Source of the DNA: PALSA-1335 sp965231025
GTDB taxonomy: Bacteria > Patescibacteriota > Gracilibacteria > UBA1369
Reading direction: 5' to 3'
Length of the DNA stretch: 64,000 bases
Assembly (NCBI GenBank): GCA_965231025.1
Contig: OZ246407.1
Location: 1,302,001-1,366,000 of the forward strand
Shown here: positions 1 through 7,566 of the stretch, piece by piece
Layout of the letters: each line of letters begins with the position of its first letter
How positions within the stretch are numbered: the stretch's first letter is position 1
Position numbers and translations under genes: made by a program
The notes under the pieces: generated by a model
The model's input: the letters and a program-made list of their open reading frames with translations, nothing else
What the model was told of the DNA's origin: nothing
Database searches by the model: none

Positions 1-1368
1 GCACTCGGACAATCCAGAAACATTCCCGCCATTAAAGCGTATTTCCTCGCGGGAGGTGAAAAACCGATTATCGAACTGTCGCAAAGAATGGGCATCAAAT
101 TCCAGGAACTTCAGACGGACCCGAACCATACTTACAGCTATACTCTTTCCATCGGAAGCGCCGGCGTGCGTCTGCTGGACATGGTTTCGGCCTACACCGT
201 ATTTGCGAACAACGGCGTCCGCCATGAACCGACGGCAATATTGAAAGTACAGAACAACAAAGGAGATGTTTTGGAAGAATGGAAACAGGGCACGGGTGAT
301 CCCGTGCTGGATCCGCAGGTCGCATACCTCATCACCAGCATTCTCTCCGACCAGTCGGTACGCCTGAGTCCAAACATGACCGTCGCGGGCCAGATCAACG
401 CCGCAAAATCCGGTACCAGTAACGGCGTAATCATCAAGAACGGGAAGAAAATCTACTTCCCGAACGACCTTCTGACGATGGGATACACCACCCGCCTGGT
501 TGCGGGCGTATGGACCGGAAACAACAGACCTGAACGCGACGGAACCATCAGCACCGCCGCAGACGGTATCAGTACCGCTGCGCCGATCTGGAAAGCTTTC
601 ATGACCCAGGCATTGGAAGGACAGCCTTCGGAGGAGTTCCCGCGGCCGGAAGGAATCAAGGAGGTCCAGATCTCCAAAGCGTCCGGAAAACTCCCCGGCC
701 CGCTGACGCCGACTGACCAGATAACCTCCGATATTTTCGCCAGCTTCTCCGTCCCGACGGAAATCGACGACAGTTACATCCAGGTTCCGGTCGATACGTT
801 GTGCGGAAAACTTGCCAACGAGTTCACACCGGAAGAGATGAAGAAAATAACCACGTTCATAAACCAGCACGACATCGCCCCATACCCCGAATGGGAACGG
901 GGAGCCCAGGAATGGCTCAAAGCGCACGTCGGCGAAACGGACCCGAACAACTTCACCCTGATGATCGGACCGCCTCCGACGGAAAGCTGCCCCGGCCGCA
1001 ACGCGCAAAATTTTGCCAACTCCCCGACCATATCCATTACGAATCCGCCGGGTGGGTCCACCGTTCTGGCCGGAAGCAAACTGCCGGTACTAGTGAACGT
1101 CAGTGCCCCGGGCGGCGTCACGAAAGTTGAATACTACCTCGACAACGTCTTCAAATACAAAACGGTCGTCTCACCGTACGACGGGCTCATCCGCCTTCCC
1201 TACGGTGAATCCGACGGAGCGCATCACACCATCACCGCCAAAGTTTTCGATAACGCGGGGTACGTCGGAACGTCAAGCATCGAAATCACCGTAAGCTCCG
1301 CCACCGCCTTCAACCCCCCGGAAACTATCGGCATCCCGTCGTCAATTATCCCCGTGAGCGTGCCGTAA
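1..1368 (+). CDS. Class A penicillin-binding protein, C-terminal part (5' end outside window)
   Basis: Frame 1 is open from the first base, so the gene starts upstream. The fragment (455 residues) begins inside the transpeptidase domain: ALGQSRNIPAIKA contains the SxN motif (SRN, residues 5-7), and AAKSGTS supplies the KxG motif (Lys at about residue 136; KSGT instead of the usual KTGT). The SxxK nucleophile motif and the glycosyltransferase domain would lie upstream of the window. After the transpeptidase, residues about 342-434 form an Ig-like beta-sandwich (begins ITNPPGGSTV), a common extension of PBP1A/1C-type enzymes. The role is peptidoglycan cross-linking outside the membrane. Its last 27 bases overlap the convergent acyltransferase gene. 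The family is clear; the PBP1A or 1C subclass cannot be settled without the N-terminus. Confidence 0.9.
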   Translation, partial: ALGQSRNIPAIKAYFLAGGEKPIIELSQRMGIKFQELQTDPNHTYSYTLSIGSAGVRLLDMVSAYTVFANNGVRHEPTAILKVQNNKGDVLEEWKQGTGDPVLDPQVAYLITSILSDQSVRLSPNMTVAGQINAAKSGTSNGVIIKNGKKIYFPNDLLTMGYTTRLVAGVWTGNNRPERDGTISTAADGISTAAPIWKAFMTQALEGQPSEEFPRPEGIKEVQISKASGKLPGPLTPTDQITSDIFASFSVPTEIDDSYIQVPVDTLCGKLANEFTPEEMKKITTFINQHDIAPYPEWERGAQEWLKAHVGETDPNNFTLMIGPPPTESCPGRNAQNFANSPTISITNPPGGSTVLAGSKLPVLVNVSAPGGVTKVEYYLDNVFKYKTVVSPYDGLIRLPYGESDGAHHTITAKVFDNAGYVGTSSIEITVSSATAFNPPETIGIPSSIIPVSVP

Positions 1369-2445
1369 ACTTTTCGCCCGGCCAAAAAAACTGCTGAGCC
1401 GGTCCAGTACCCATTGGTTCATTCTGGCGAATCCGTAAGCAAAGATGCAGAAAAGAACAAAAACAAACAACCCCGCAGGGCTCCATGCATCATGGAAACC
1501 CCAGCTTTCCAGCACCCAGATCAACGGGTGGTGCAACAAAAAAATGAGGTAACTCTGGGCAGCCAGCGTTGCCGCTCCCGCCGCGGCCTTACCCTCCAGG
1601 GGAAAACGTGTCGCAAGAAGCCACACGCACGCAAAAAAACCGACACCGAACAACGAATCGGCAAACGGAAAACTCCACGGCCAAAAATATCCCAGCCCGA
1701 ATACCGTCCCGGCCATCCACCACGGACTCAATGTTTTCCCGTGCATAAAATGCCGCGCAAGAACCATCCCGAACCCGAATTCAAACAAGCGCCCGACGCT
1801 CAATCCATAACTCAAGGAAGACACCGCGTCCTTCCAGAAAACATAATAGAGGCACCTGAACGCCACGGAAGTCAAAAAAAGAAGCAGCAAAAACCTCTTT
1901 TCCCCCAGCTTTTCATACATCCGCACGAGCAGCGGGAAGAAAAGATACAACTGGATGACGAGGCCCAGAAACCAGGTCTCTCCGTTCACCGGAGGGAAAA
2001 ACCAGTGGTCGGAAAAAAGGTTCAGCCCACCCAGAAAAGGAAAAAGATTCAGCAGAGGATTCTGCGTCACCCACTGCCCCAGCAGCAGGCCCTTCACGAA
2101 AAACAGCACAAACACGGAAAGGATCGCCGCGGGCATCAGCCTCCAGATTCTTTTCACGAAAAACTCCCCGAGCTTCATCGGTTTTCCGGATTTCAGATGG
2201 GAAAAATACAAACCGAATCCCGAAGCGATCACAAAAAGGTTCACGCCCAGATACAGGTACGACTCCAGAAACTGCAGGACACTGACGGACAATCCTCCCT
2301 GGCCGCTCCAATAATTTTCAAACCAGCCCGGAGACATGACTTTGATGTGCCACCCGTAATGACCGGGGAAAAAGTGAAACGCCACGACGAACAAAATCGC
2401 CAGAGCCTTGATGACATCCAATTGACGGGAATACATCTGTTTCAT
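1342..2445 (-). CDS. Acyltransferase 3 family integral membrane protein
   Basis: The 367-residue protein begins MKQMYSRQLDVIKALAIL, typical of acyltransferase-3 (OafA/NodX-like) enzymes, with the family's early histidine in VVAFHFFPG and about ten hydrophobic segments. Such enzymes transfer acyl groups to surface glycans or peptidoglycan at the membrane; the acceptor here is unknown. The frame is open nine codons further upstream (to 2472), but I chose the ATG at 2445. A TATAAT box on the minus strand ends seven bases before it, so the mRNA would be leaderless and the longer start would not be transcribed. The 3' end overlaps the convergent penicillin-binding protein gene by 27 bp. Confidence 0.85.
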   Translation of the reverse strand: MKQMYSRQLDVIKALAILFVVAFHFFPGHYGWHIKVMSPGWFENYWSGQGGLSVSVLQFLESYLYLGVNLFVIASGFGLYFSHLKSGKPMKLGEFFVKRIWRLMPAAILSVFVLFFVKGLLLGQWVTQNPLLNLFPFLGGLNLFSDHWFFPPVNGETWFLGLVIQLYLFFPLLVRMYEKLGEKRFLLLLFLTSVAFRCLYYVFWKDAVSSLSYGLSVGRLFEFGFGMVLARHFMHGKTLSPWWMAGTVFGLGYFWPWSFPFADSLFGVGFFACVWLLATRFPLEGKAAAGAATLAAQSYLIFLLHHPLIWVLESWGFHDAWSPAGLFVFVLFCIFAYGFARMNQWVLDRLSSFFGRAKSLRHAHGDN

Positions 2446-2490
2446 GGCCAGAATTATACAGGTGTCCCCCAAAAAGGGAATGACTGGCGC

Positions 2491-4494
2491 TTAACGCCGC
2501 AGCTCCTCGATGTAGAAAGTTGTCTCGTCCGCCCCGAAAGCTTCCATGCCCGGACTAAAGAACTGTTTCCCCGCCAGTTCAATCGGAACCCATTTATCCG
2601 GACCCATGGTCCAGCTCCTGCTGCCGGGAAAATATTTCTCCGGTATTCCGCCGCGGGTATGCCCGACATAATGATTTTTGTCGAAAGCCACCCACAGAAT
2701 CGCCGTATCGTATCCGGCCGCAAGCATCAATTCATTAAAAAGAATCGTCAGATTATTGCAATCCCCTCCCCCGTTAAAAAGAGTGATGAAGCTGGGACGA
2801 TCCACGTCGGTATCATATTCGGTCTTAAAAGGCAGGCTCTGGACAAAACGATAGATTGCCGTAATACGCGCCTGGTGATTTTGGGCCGGAATGTTTTTCA
2901 GAATACTCTCGGAAAGCCGTTGAATAAGAGGATCGTTCCGGTCGACCAGGGGCGCGATATATTCAATTCCGACAGGTCTGCCAAATGCAACTCCTACCGC
3001 TTTGCGGTCTCCTCCGGACTTCACCCGTTCCTCAAAAGCCTTAATCCGCTCACTCAGCACCTGCGCGGTAACTCCGCTCCATTCCCATCCATTCGCGGAC
3101 TTGAGGGTGAATTCGGGGTTGGCTCTCATAAGGGACTGCGGAACAACAACGTCGTGCTGCGGGGAAATGCCGGTAGGCAGCAAAAGACTGTTCCCCTGTC
3201 CCAAAACATTCTGGGGCTCACGTTTTTTACTCACATTACCGCCCGGCTGATCCTCCCCGGCGTCCATTTTCTCCACAACTTCAATGCCGGAAATATTCTT
3301 AAAACCCGGTCCCGCGGAATAAAAAACTCCATCCAGTTTGTTCGCGACTTTCCATCTCAGCTGCAGCCTCCGGGGCTCCAGCACGACACCAAAAGAACGC
3401 TGGTACATCCAGATGATCCACTGTTTTACGTCATCCTGGCTGACAACGCCGGACTCCAGCAAAATATTCACCGCGTCGGAAAGCGAGGTGGAAAGATACT
3501 GTTTATCACTGCCCTTCTTGGCATCAACCTGCCCCGATTTTTCACCGATAACGGCAAAATGGTAAAGAGTCTGCTTGACTCCTTTATACTCACCCTCCTC
3601 CTTGTCCATGTAGCGGAACTTGTCCCCCAAAAAATTATGGGTCACCGCATCCCTCCGTAAAATATTGTCTCTCCAGGTTTTTGAATCGGGAAGAAAACTC
3701 CTCCTGGAACTTTCCAGAACGACCTCCATGGGCTTGACGGAACGGGACATTTCAGCGCTCTCCGTCGATGAAGTACTCTTCGGAGAGGTTTGACTTCCCG
3801 CATCCGACCGGGAAGAGTACCCCGCCAACAAGGAAGCAATTTCCCCCCTGAACCGGTACAAAAGACCGGTAACGGTAACGGCCGTACTGAATAACAACAC
3901 TCCCGCGGTGAACCTGTCGCCCGGACGATGATCGGGACGAACATCCGCATGAGTCGCGCGGGACACTTTCCTCTTTTGCCTTCTGACGGATTTTCGCTCA
4001 CGCACAGGATCCTCCTTATGCGAAGATATCTCCGATAAAACCTGCGGCGGAAGAGGTGTTGCGGCGGCAATGCCGGAGTCTTTGCTCATATTCCTGAGCC
4101 TGGACGCCCTGGCAACATCCTGATTCGTGGACTCCTTTCCGGCATCCACCGGGAGAACGGGGTAAAAATAAACCTTCAGCCGTCGACCGCGCTCACTGAC
4201 GGACAGGAAGAACAACGTGTCGCTCAGAACCTCGGCGGAAAAACATCGGCCTTTCCCGGCCAATTCCCGGATATTTTCATTGGTGCATAAAGCGGGATTC
4301 CCCGTAAAAACAGCATTAAAATCATGGGGGCCGAGCACTTCCTGCGTCGGTATAAAACTGCCCTCTGGCGGCTCGCGGGTCTCAACGTGGTAAACCCCGG
4401 AAAACCTCTGCCCTTCGGGAGTATCGGCCAGCGGTATTCCGTTAAGCCATGACTGTTCCAATGGCGAGAATTGATCTCCCTTATCAGGATGCAT
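2491..4494 (-). CDS. Membrane-linked transglutaminase-like protein
   Basis: This is a 667-residue protein. The N-terminal 190 residues resemble no family I know and end in a very basic stretch. A membrane segment follows at about 195-213, then a Ser-rich linker and a long C-terminal region. Near the end, GGGDCNN (Cys 579) followed by a helix, KNHYVGH (His 608 and 612) and WVPIE (from 635) match the Cys-His-acidic arrangement of the transglutaminase-like superfamily, whose members act as cross-linkers or cysteine peptidases. The strongly basic region before the single membrane segment and the absence of a signal peptide predict an N-terminus inside and the catalytic domain outside. The gene stands alone between two intergenic regions. 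The substrate is unknown; a cell-wall or surface-protein target is only inference. Confidence 0.7.
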   Translation of the reverse strand: MHPDKGDQFSPLEQSWLNGIPLADTPEGQRFSGVYHVETREPPEGSFIPTQEVLGPHDFNAVFTGNPALCTNENIRELAGKGRCFSAEVLSDTLFFLSVSERGRRLKVYFYPVLPVDAGKESTNQDVARASRLRNMSKDSGIAAATPLPPQVLSEISSHKEDPVRERKSVRRQKRKVSRATHADVRPDHRPGDRFTAGVLLFSTAVTVTGLLYRFRGEIASLLAGYSSRSDAGSQTSPKSTSSTESAEMSRSVKPMEVVLESSRRSFLPDSKTWRDNILRRDAVTHNFLGDKFRYMDKEEGEYKGVKQTLYHFAVIGEKSGQVDAKKGSDKQYLSTSLSDAVNILLESGVVSQDDVKQWIIWMYQRSFGVVLEPRRLQLRWKVANKLDGVFYSAGPGFKNISGIEVVEKMDAGEDQPGGNVSKKREPQNVLGQGNSLLLPTGISPQHDVVVPQSLMRANPEFTLKSANGWEWSGVTAQVLSERIKAFEERVKSGGDRKAVGVAFGRPVGIEYIAPLVDRNDPLIQRLSESILKNIPAQNHQARITAIYRFVQSLPFKTEYDTDVDRPSFITLFNGGGDCNNLTILFNELMLAAGYDTAILWVAFDKNHYVGHTRGGIPEKYFPGSRSWTMGPDKWVPIELAGKQFFSPGMEAFGADETTFYIEELRR

Positions 4495-4500
4495 AGATAC

Positions 4501-4696
4501 CCGGATTCATAAAATTGAGATGGAACTTTACCAAATCCGGGACAAAAAACAAGCTTTTCCGCACCACACAGTAACTTTTCGGGGAAACAGCATTACACTA
4601 TAGGTGACAAAATAATTACAAAAAATGATTTAACTGTTAAACCATCGGAAAACCAGATACAATTGCCGACAATTGCCTTAATATACACATTCAGCC
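4501..4696. promoter_or_regulatory. Intergenic region with small repeats upstream of the FMN-binding protein gene
   Basis: This divergent, AT-rich gap holds a perfect 6-bp inverted repeat TTTAAC-T-GTTAAA at 4629-4641 and a tandem 10-bp direct repeat, ACAATTGCC plus one base, at 4659-4668 and 4669-4678, just before a TAATATACA stretch that could be a -10 box for the gene at 4697. Either repeat could be a regulator site; neither has been matched to a known operator. Confidence 0.35.
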
Positions 4697-5158
4697 ATGA
4701 CCACCAAAACGATCGACAAGGAACGTACCCTGAAATTCCTGGAGGGGAACAGCCTGGCGGTGATATCCACGATAACCAAAGAAGGAAAACCTGACGGCTC
4801 GGCCGTATATTATCTTATCGAAAAAAACTTCGATATTTTCTTCATAACCAAAAAAGGAACGTCGAAATATAAAAACATCCACCACCTCAATGAAGTGGTA
4901 CTCACGGTAACCAACACGGCGACGAAGGAAACCGCCAAAATCAAAGGAAAGGCCGAACCCATAAACAAATCATCCCTCAACATCGAAATCATGGAAAAAG
5001 TTGCGGGCAAACTAAATCACGACGACGACTTTGAAACCATACTTCCCATTCTCAAACGTGACTCGGGCGACATCCTGGCGATCAAAATACAACCGTATCA
5101 GATCACCATGAGCGACTATTCGACGGATGAGCTCAATGAGGCCGTTTTCTCCTTCTAG
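4697..5158 (+). CDS. Pyridoxamine 5'-phosphate oxidase-like FMN-binding protein
   Basis: This 153-residue protein has the split-barrel flavin-binding pattern. A helical start (KTIDKERTLKFLEG) is followed by LAVISTITKEGKPDGSAVYY and then ITKKGTSKYKNI, the usual phosphate-binding Lys/Thr/Ser stretch. Family members reduce or bind FMN or F420 cofactors, or act as general stress proteins; the length fits the short single-domain group rather than true PdxH. It is cytoplasmic, with no signal peptide or membrane segment. No Shine-Dalgarno is visible before the ATG. It lies next to, but probably outside, the MarR/efflux operon. Confidence 0.8.
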   Translation: MTTKTIDKERTLKFLEGNSLAVISTITKEGKPDGSAVYYLIEKNFDIFFITKKGTSKYKNIHHLNEVVLTVTNTATKETAKIKGKAEPINKSSLNIEIMEKVAGKLNHDDDFETILPILKRDSGDILAIKIQPYQITMSDYSTDELNEAVFSF

Positions 5159-5188
5159 ACAGCCATGGCGAAAGCCGCCTCTCTTGAT

Positions 5189-5338
5189 TTAAGAGAGAGC
5201 TTCCTGATGTATGTCATTCCGATCCTCCCAGTAGGTGAACTGTGCTCCACACTCCAGGCAATCCGCCTGAATGTGGCTCCAATTCTCCGCCTGAGGGTAC
5301 TCTCGGGGGATGAATACACCGTGTTCACAGTGATTCAT
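5189..5338 (-). CDS. 49-residue Cys/His-rich small protein, divergent from marR
   Basis: This short minus-strand gene reads MNHCEHGVFIPREYP and later ADCLECGAQFTYWED, and ends QEALS-stop. The Cys-x2-His near the start and the CxxC (CLEC) 24 residues later would make a one-zinc ribbon; the dense Trp/Tyr/Cys content is unlike a chance reading frame. A TACTAT box lies six bases before the ATG (TACTATAAAGACATG), the same leaderless geometry as other genes here. A 7-bp inverted repeat overlaps its stop codon. It is divergent from the MarR gene and shares its control region, so MarR may regulate both. The function is unknown; a nucleic-acid or protein-binding zinc ribbon is inference. Confidence 0.6.
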   Translation of the reverse strand: MNHCEHGVFIPREYPQAENWSHIQADCLECGAQFTYWEDRNDIHQEALS

Positions 5339-5366
5339 GTCTTTATAGTAGCAGAAATATCAATCA

Positions 5367-5395
5367 TTGACAAATAATACTTTAAGCCATAAAGT
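5367..5395 (+). promoter_or_regulatory. Sigma-70 promoter of the marR-efflux operon
   Basis: A perfect TTGACA (5367-5372) is followed after 17 bp by TAAAGT (5390-5395). Transcription would start about 20 bases before the MarR ATG. The -10 box lies inside the inverted repeat at 5376-5398. Confidence 0.65.
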
Positions 5396-5398
5396 ATT
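5376..5398. promoter_or_regulatory. Probable MarR operator (8-bp perfect inverted repeat)
   Basis: AATACTTT and AAAGTATT form a perfect inverted repeat with a 7-bp spacer, overlapping the spacer and -10 box of the promoter. Half-site size and position are typical of autorepression by a MarR dimer. The binding protein is inferred from the adjacent gene. Confidence 0.65.
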
Positions 5399-5422
5399 CC
5401 CCTTTTTACGTAACCGAGAAAT

Positions 5423-5866
5423 ATGGACAAACCACTCGATAAATGGCACGAACTCATTTTGAACTTTATCCAAATCCGGCAGATCTTTTCCCGGCAGCAC
5501 GAATGCAATCTGGAAAGAAAAATGACGACCATGCTGCAGTTTGAAGCATTGAATTACGTCGGCGCCACAAAGAAAAACACGATGAACAGCCTGGCGGAAT
5601 ACCTTAAAACATCGCTCTCCTCCACAACCCAGCTGACCAGGCGCCTGATTAAACTCGGGTTCATTGAAAAAAACAACGACTCCTCCGACCGCAGAATCGT
5701 CCGCCTCTGCATCACATCCAAAGGACAAAAGGAGCAGGAACGCGTCAAAAAAATCATCGAAACAAAAATGGCAAAAATATTCGGTAAAGTACCGGAAAAA
5801 GATCTCGTCGATCTCGTCAGAATTCAGAAAAAAATCGTTGAAAACCTTTCATCAGCCAACTATTAA
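5423..5866 (+). CDS. MarR family transcriptional regulator
   Basis: This 147-residue winged-helix protein has the MarR layout: an N-terminal dimerisation helix, then the recognition region (MNSLAEYLKTSLSSTTQLTRR), a wing with the family motif SSDRRIVRL, and two C-terminal dimerisation helices. MarR dimers usually repress drug-efflux or stress genes and are released by small ligands. The gene is first in an operon: the membrane-fusion gene starts 17 bases after its stop, and the RND pump gene follows. The inverted repeat overlapping its promoter suggests that it represses itself, the efflux genes and probably the divergent 49-residue gene. The inducing ligand is unknown. Confidence 0.9.
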   Translation: MDKPLDKWHELILNFIQIRQIFSRQHECNLERKMTTMLQFEALNYVGATKKNTMNSLAEYLKTSLSSTTQLTRRLIKLGFIEKNNDSSDRRIVRLCITSKGQKEQERVKKIIETKMAKIFGKVPEKDLVDLVRIQKKIVENLSSANY

Positions 5867-5883
5867 CATATATCACCCAGTCT

Positions 5884-7557
5884 ATGAATAAAATAACCAA
5901 AGCCAGCCTGATCGTCTCCGCGGTCGCAATTATCACGATCGGAACGGTCTATACGGCAAAAAACACCCTTGTCGCCAACGGCGCCGAAACACCAAAGGCA
6001 GGAGCGGAGAATGCGACACCGGAACAAAACGGCGCCTCCCAGGTCCAACCGGCAACCCGGGTAACCGTCCAGAATCTCTCAAACGATACGACCGGTTTCG
6101 TCGCCGCACTCGGAAACGTAAAAGCCGTTGATCAGATTAAAGTATTCCCGGGAACGTCGGGCCAGGTTACGACCGTAAAGGTAAAGGAAGGCGATGTGGT
6201 TAAAAAAGGCGACATACTCCTTGAAATCGGAGGCACCAACGGAACAAAACACCAGATTCAGTCACAGCTGGAACTCGCTGAAACCAATTATAAAAACGCC
6301 CAAAAAGGACTGAATATCACCAAAGCCGGAAACACGGCAGCCCTGAAGGCAGCCGAATTGCAGCTTCAAAGCGCGCAAAACCAGGCTTCGGCCACCGGAA
6401 TCGACCTGAACATCATCGGACGCAACATCGACGCGACAAACTACGGAGTATCCGTGATCCAAAACAGCCTGGACACGACAAGATACAAGAACTCCCAGGA
6501 TTTTCAAAAAACACAGCTCGCCATTGACGCCCTGAGACAGGCCCGGCAGGATCTCGATCAAAAACGTGCGGAGATTTTCCCGGAACTGTACAACGAACTT
6601 GCGCGAACCGGCGACCCCGCGGAACGCGCAAAAATCGAAGCGGAAATCCAAAAAAACAGTGAAACGTTCGACAAACAGACGAAAGAGCTGAACGATCAGC
6701 TCACCACCGCCATGATTGGATATGAAACCCTCCGGGCCGGGGCCCAGCTTTCGGAAAACCAGATCGTAAGCCAGCTCAACCAAAGCCAGTCACAGATCGA
6801 CGTCCTGAACATGAACCGGGACAGCGCAGCCACCAAGCTTGGATACGATGGATACACCACCGACGTGGCCCGCCTCGCGGAAGAAGGGTTAACGGCGGCA
6901 AAAGTGAAAAACGAAGCATCACTCATTCAGGCCCAAAGCCAGATCGACGTCGCAAGAATAAATCTCGACATGGTAAGAAACCAGCAGGAATCCCTGATCG
7001 TCCGCGCGCCAAATGACGGAATTGTAGGAGAAATTGCCACGCGCCCGGGTGACATGGTGAACGCCCAGCAAGCGGTCACCCAGATCATTAACACCAGGGA
7101 GTATGAACTGAAGGTCGGAGTCAACATTCAAGACGCGGAAAAAATCGGCATCGCATCCAAAGCCGAAGTCGAAATCGGAGGCAAGTACGTCCCCGTCCTG
7201 ATCAAGAGCATATCCCCCGTGGCGGACCCGACCTCAAAACTCGTGACCGTTACCCTCGGCCTTCCGCATATCTTCTTCAGGGCAAACCAATCGCTCTCCG
7301 CGCGCATCAGTTATATGCCGTCCATGGAACAAACGGGATCAGCGTCCGTATTCGTACCGCTGGACGCGCTGATTATCGGAACGGAAGAAAAATATGTATT
7401 CGTTTTCAGCGATGGCAAGGCGAAAAAAACGGACGTCACCGTTGGCGATATTAGCGGCTCCTACGCCCGGATTCTCAGCGGACTCACGCCAAACGACCAA
7501 ATCATCGTCGAACACGCCAAAGATCTTATCGACGGACAGCCTGTTACCTTAGAATAA
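5884..7557 (+). CDS. RND efflux periplasmic adaptor (membrane-fusion protein, HlyD/AcrA type)
   Basis: This 557-residue protein has an N-terminal membrane anchor or signal segment, a lipoyl-like half motif (VKEGDVVKKGDILLEIGG, about residue 100), a very long Gln/Ala-rich coiled-coil hairpin, the second lipoyl half (LIVRAPNDGIVGEIATRPGD), and beta-barrel and membrane-proximal domains. It is longer than AcrA (about 400 residues), mainly through the coiled coil. In Gram-negative bacteria such proteins link an RND pump to a TolC channel. Here the pump gene follows after nine bases, but no TolC-like gene is in the window. It lies in an operon with the upstream marR gene. Confidence 0.92.
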   Translation: MNKITKASLIVSAVAIITIGTVYTAKNTLVANGAETPKAGAENATPEQNGASQVQPATRVTVQNLSNDTTGFVAALGNVKAVDQIKVFPGTSGQVTTVKVKEGDVVKKGDILLEIGGTNGTKHQIQSQLELAETNYKNAQKGLNITKAGNTAALKAAELQLQSAQNQASATGIDLNIIGRNIDATNYGVSVIQNSLDTTRYKNSQDFQKTQLAIDALRQARQDLDQKRAEIFPELYNELARTGDPAERAKIEAEIQKNSETFDKQTKELNDQLTTAMIGYETLRAGAQLSENQIVSQLNQSQSQIDVLNMNRDSAATKLGYDGYTTDVARLAEEGLTAAKVKNEASLIQAQSQIDVARINLDMVRNQQESLIVRAPNDGIVGEIATRPGDMVNAQQAVTQIINTREYELKVGVNIQDAEKIGIASKAEVEIGGKYVPVLIKSISPVADPTSKLVTVTLGLPHIFFRANQSLSARISYMPSMEQTGSASVFVPLDALIIGTEEKYVFVFSDGKAKKTDVTVGDISGSYARILSGLTPNDQIIVEHAKDLIDGQPVTLE

Positions 7558-7566
7558 CCCCAAACC

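Noticed and set aside
1414..3660. 748-codon open frame on the plus strand
   Set aside because: It lies antisense to the acyltransferase and the transglutaminase-like genes, both of which have clear domain motifs; composition (Lys/Gln/His/Pro-rich) is typical of a shadow frame.
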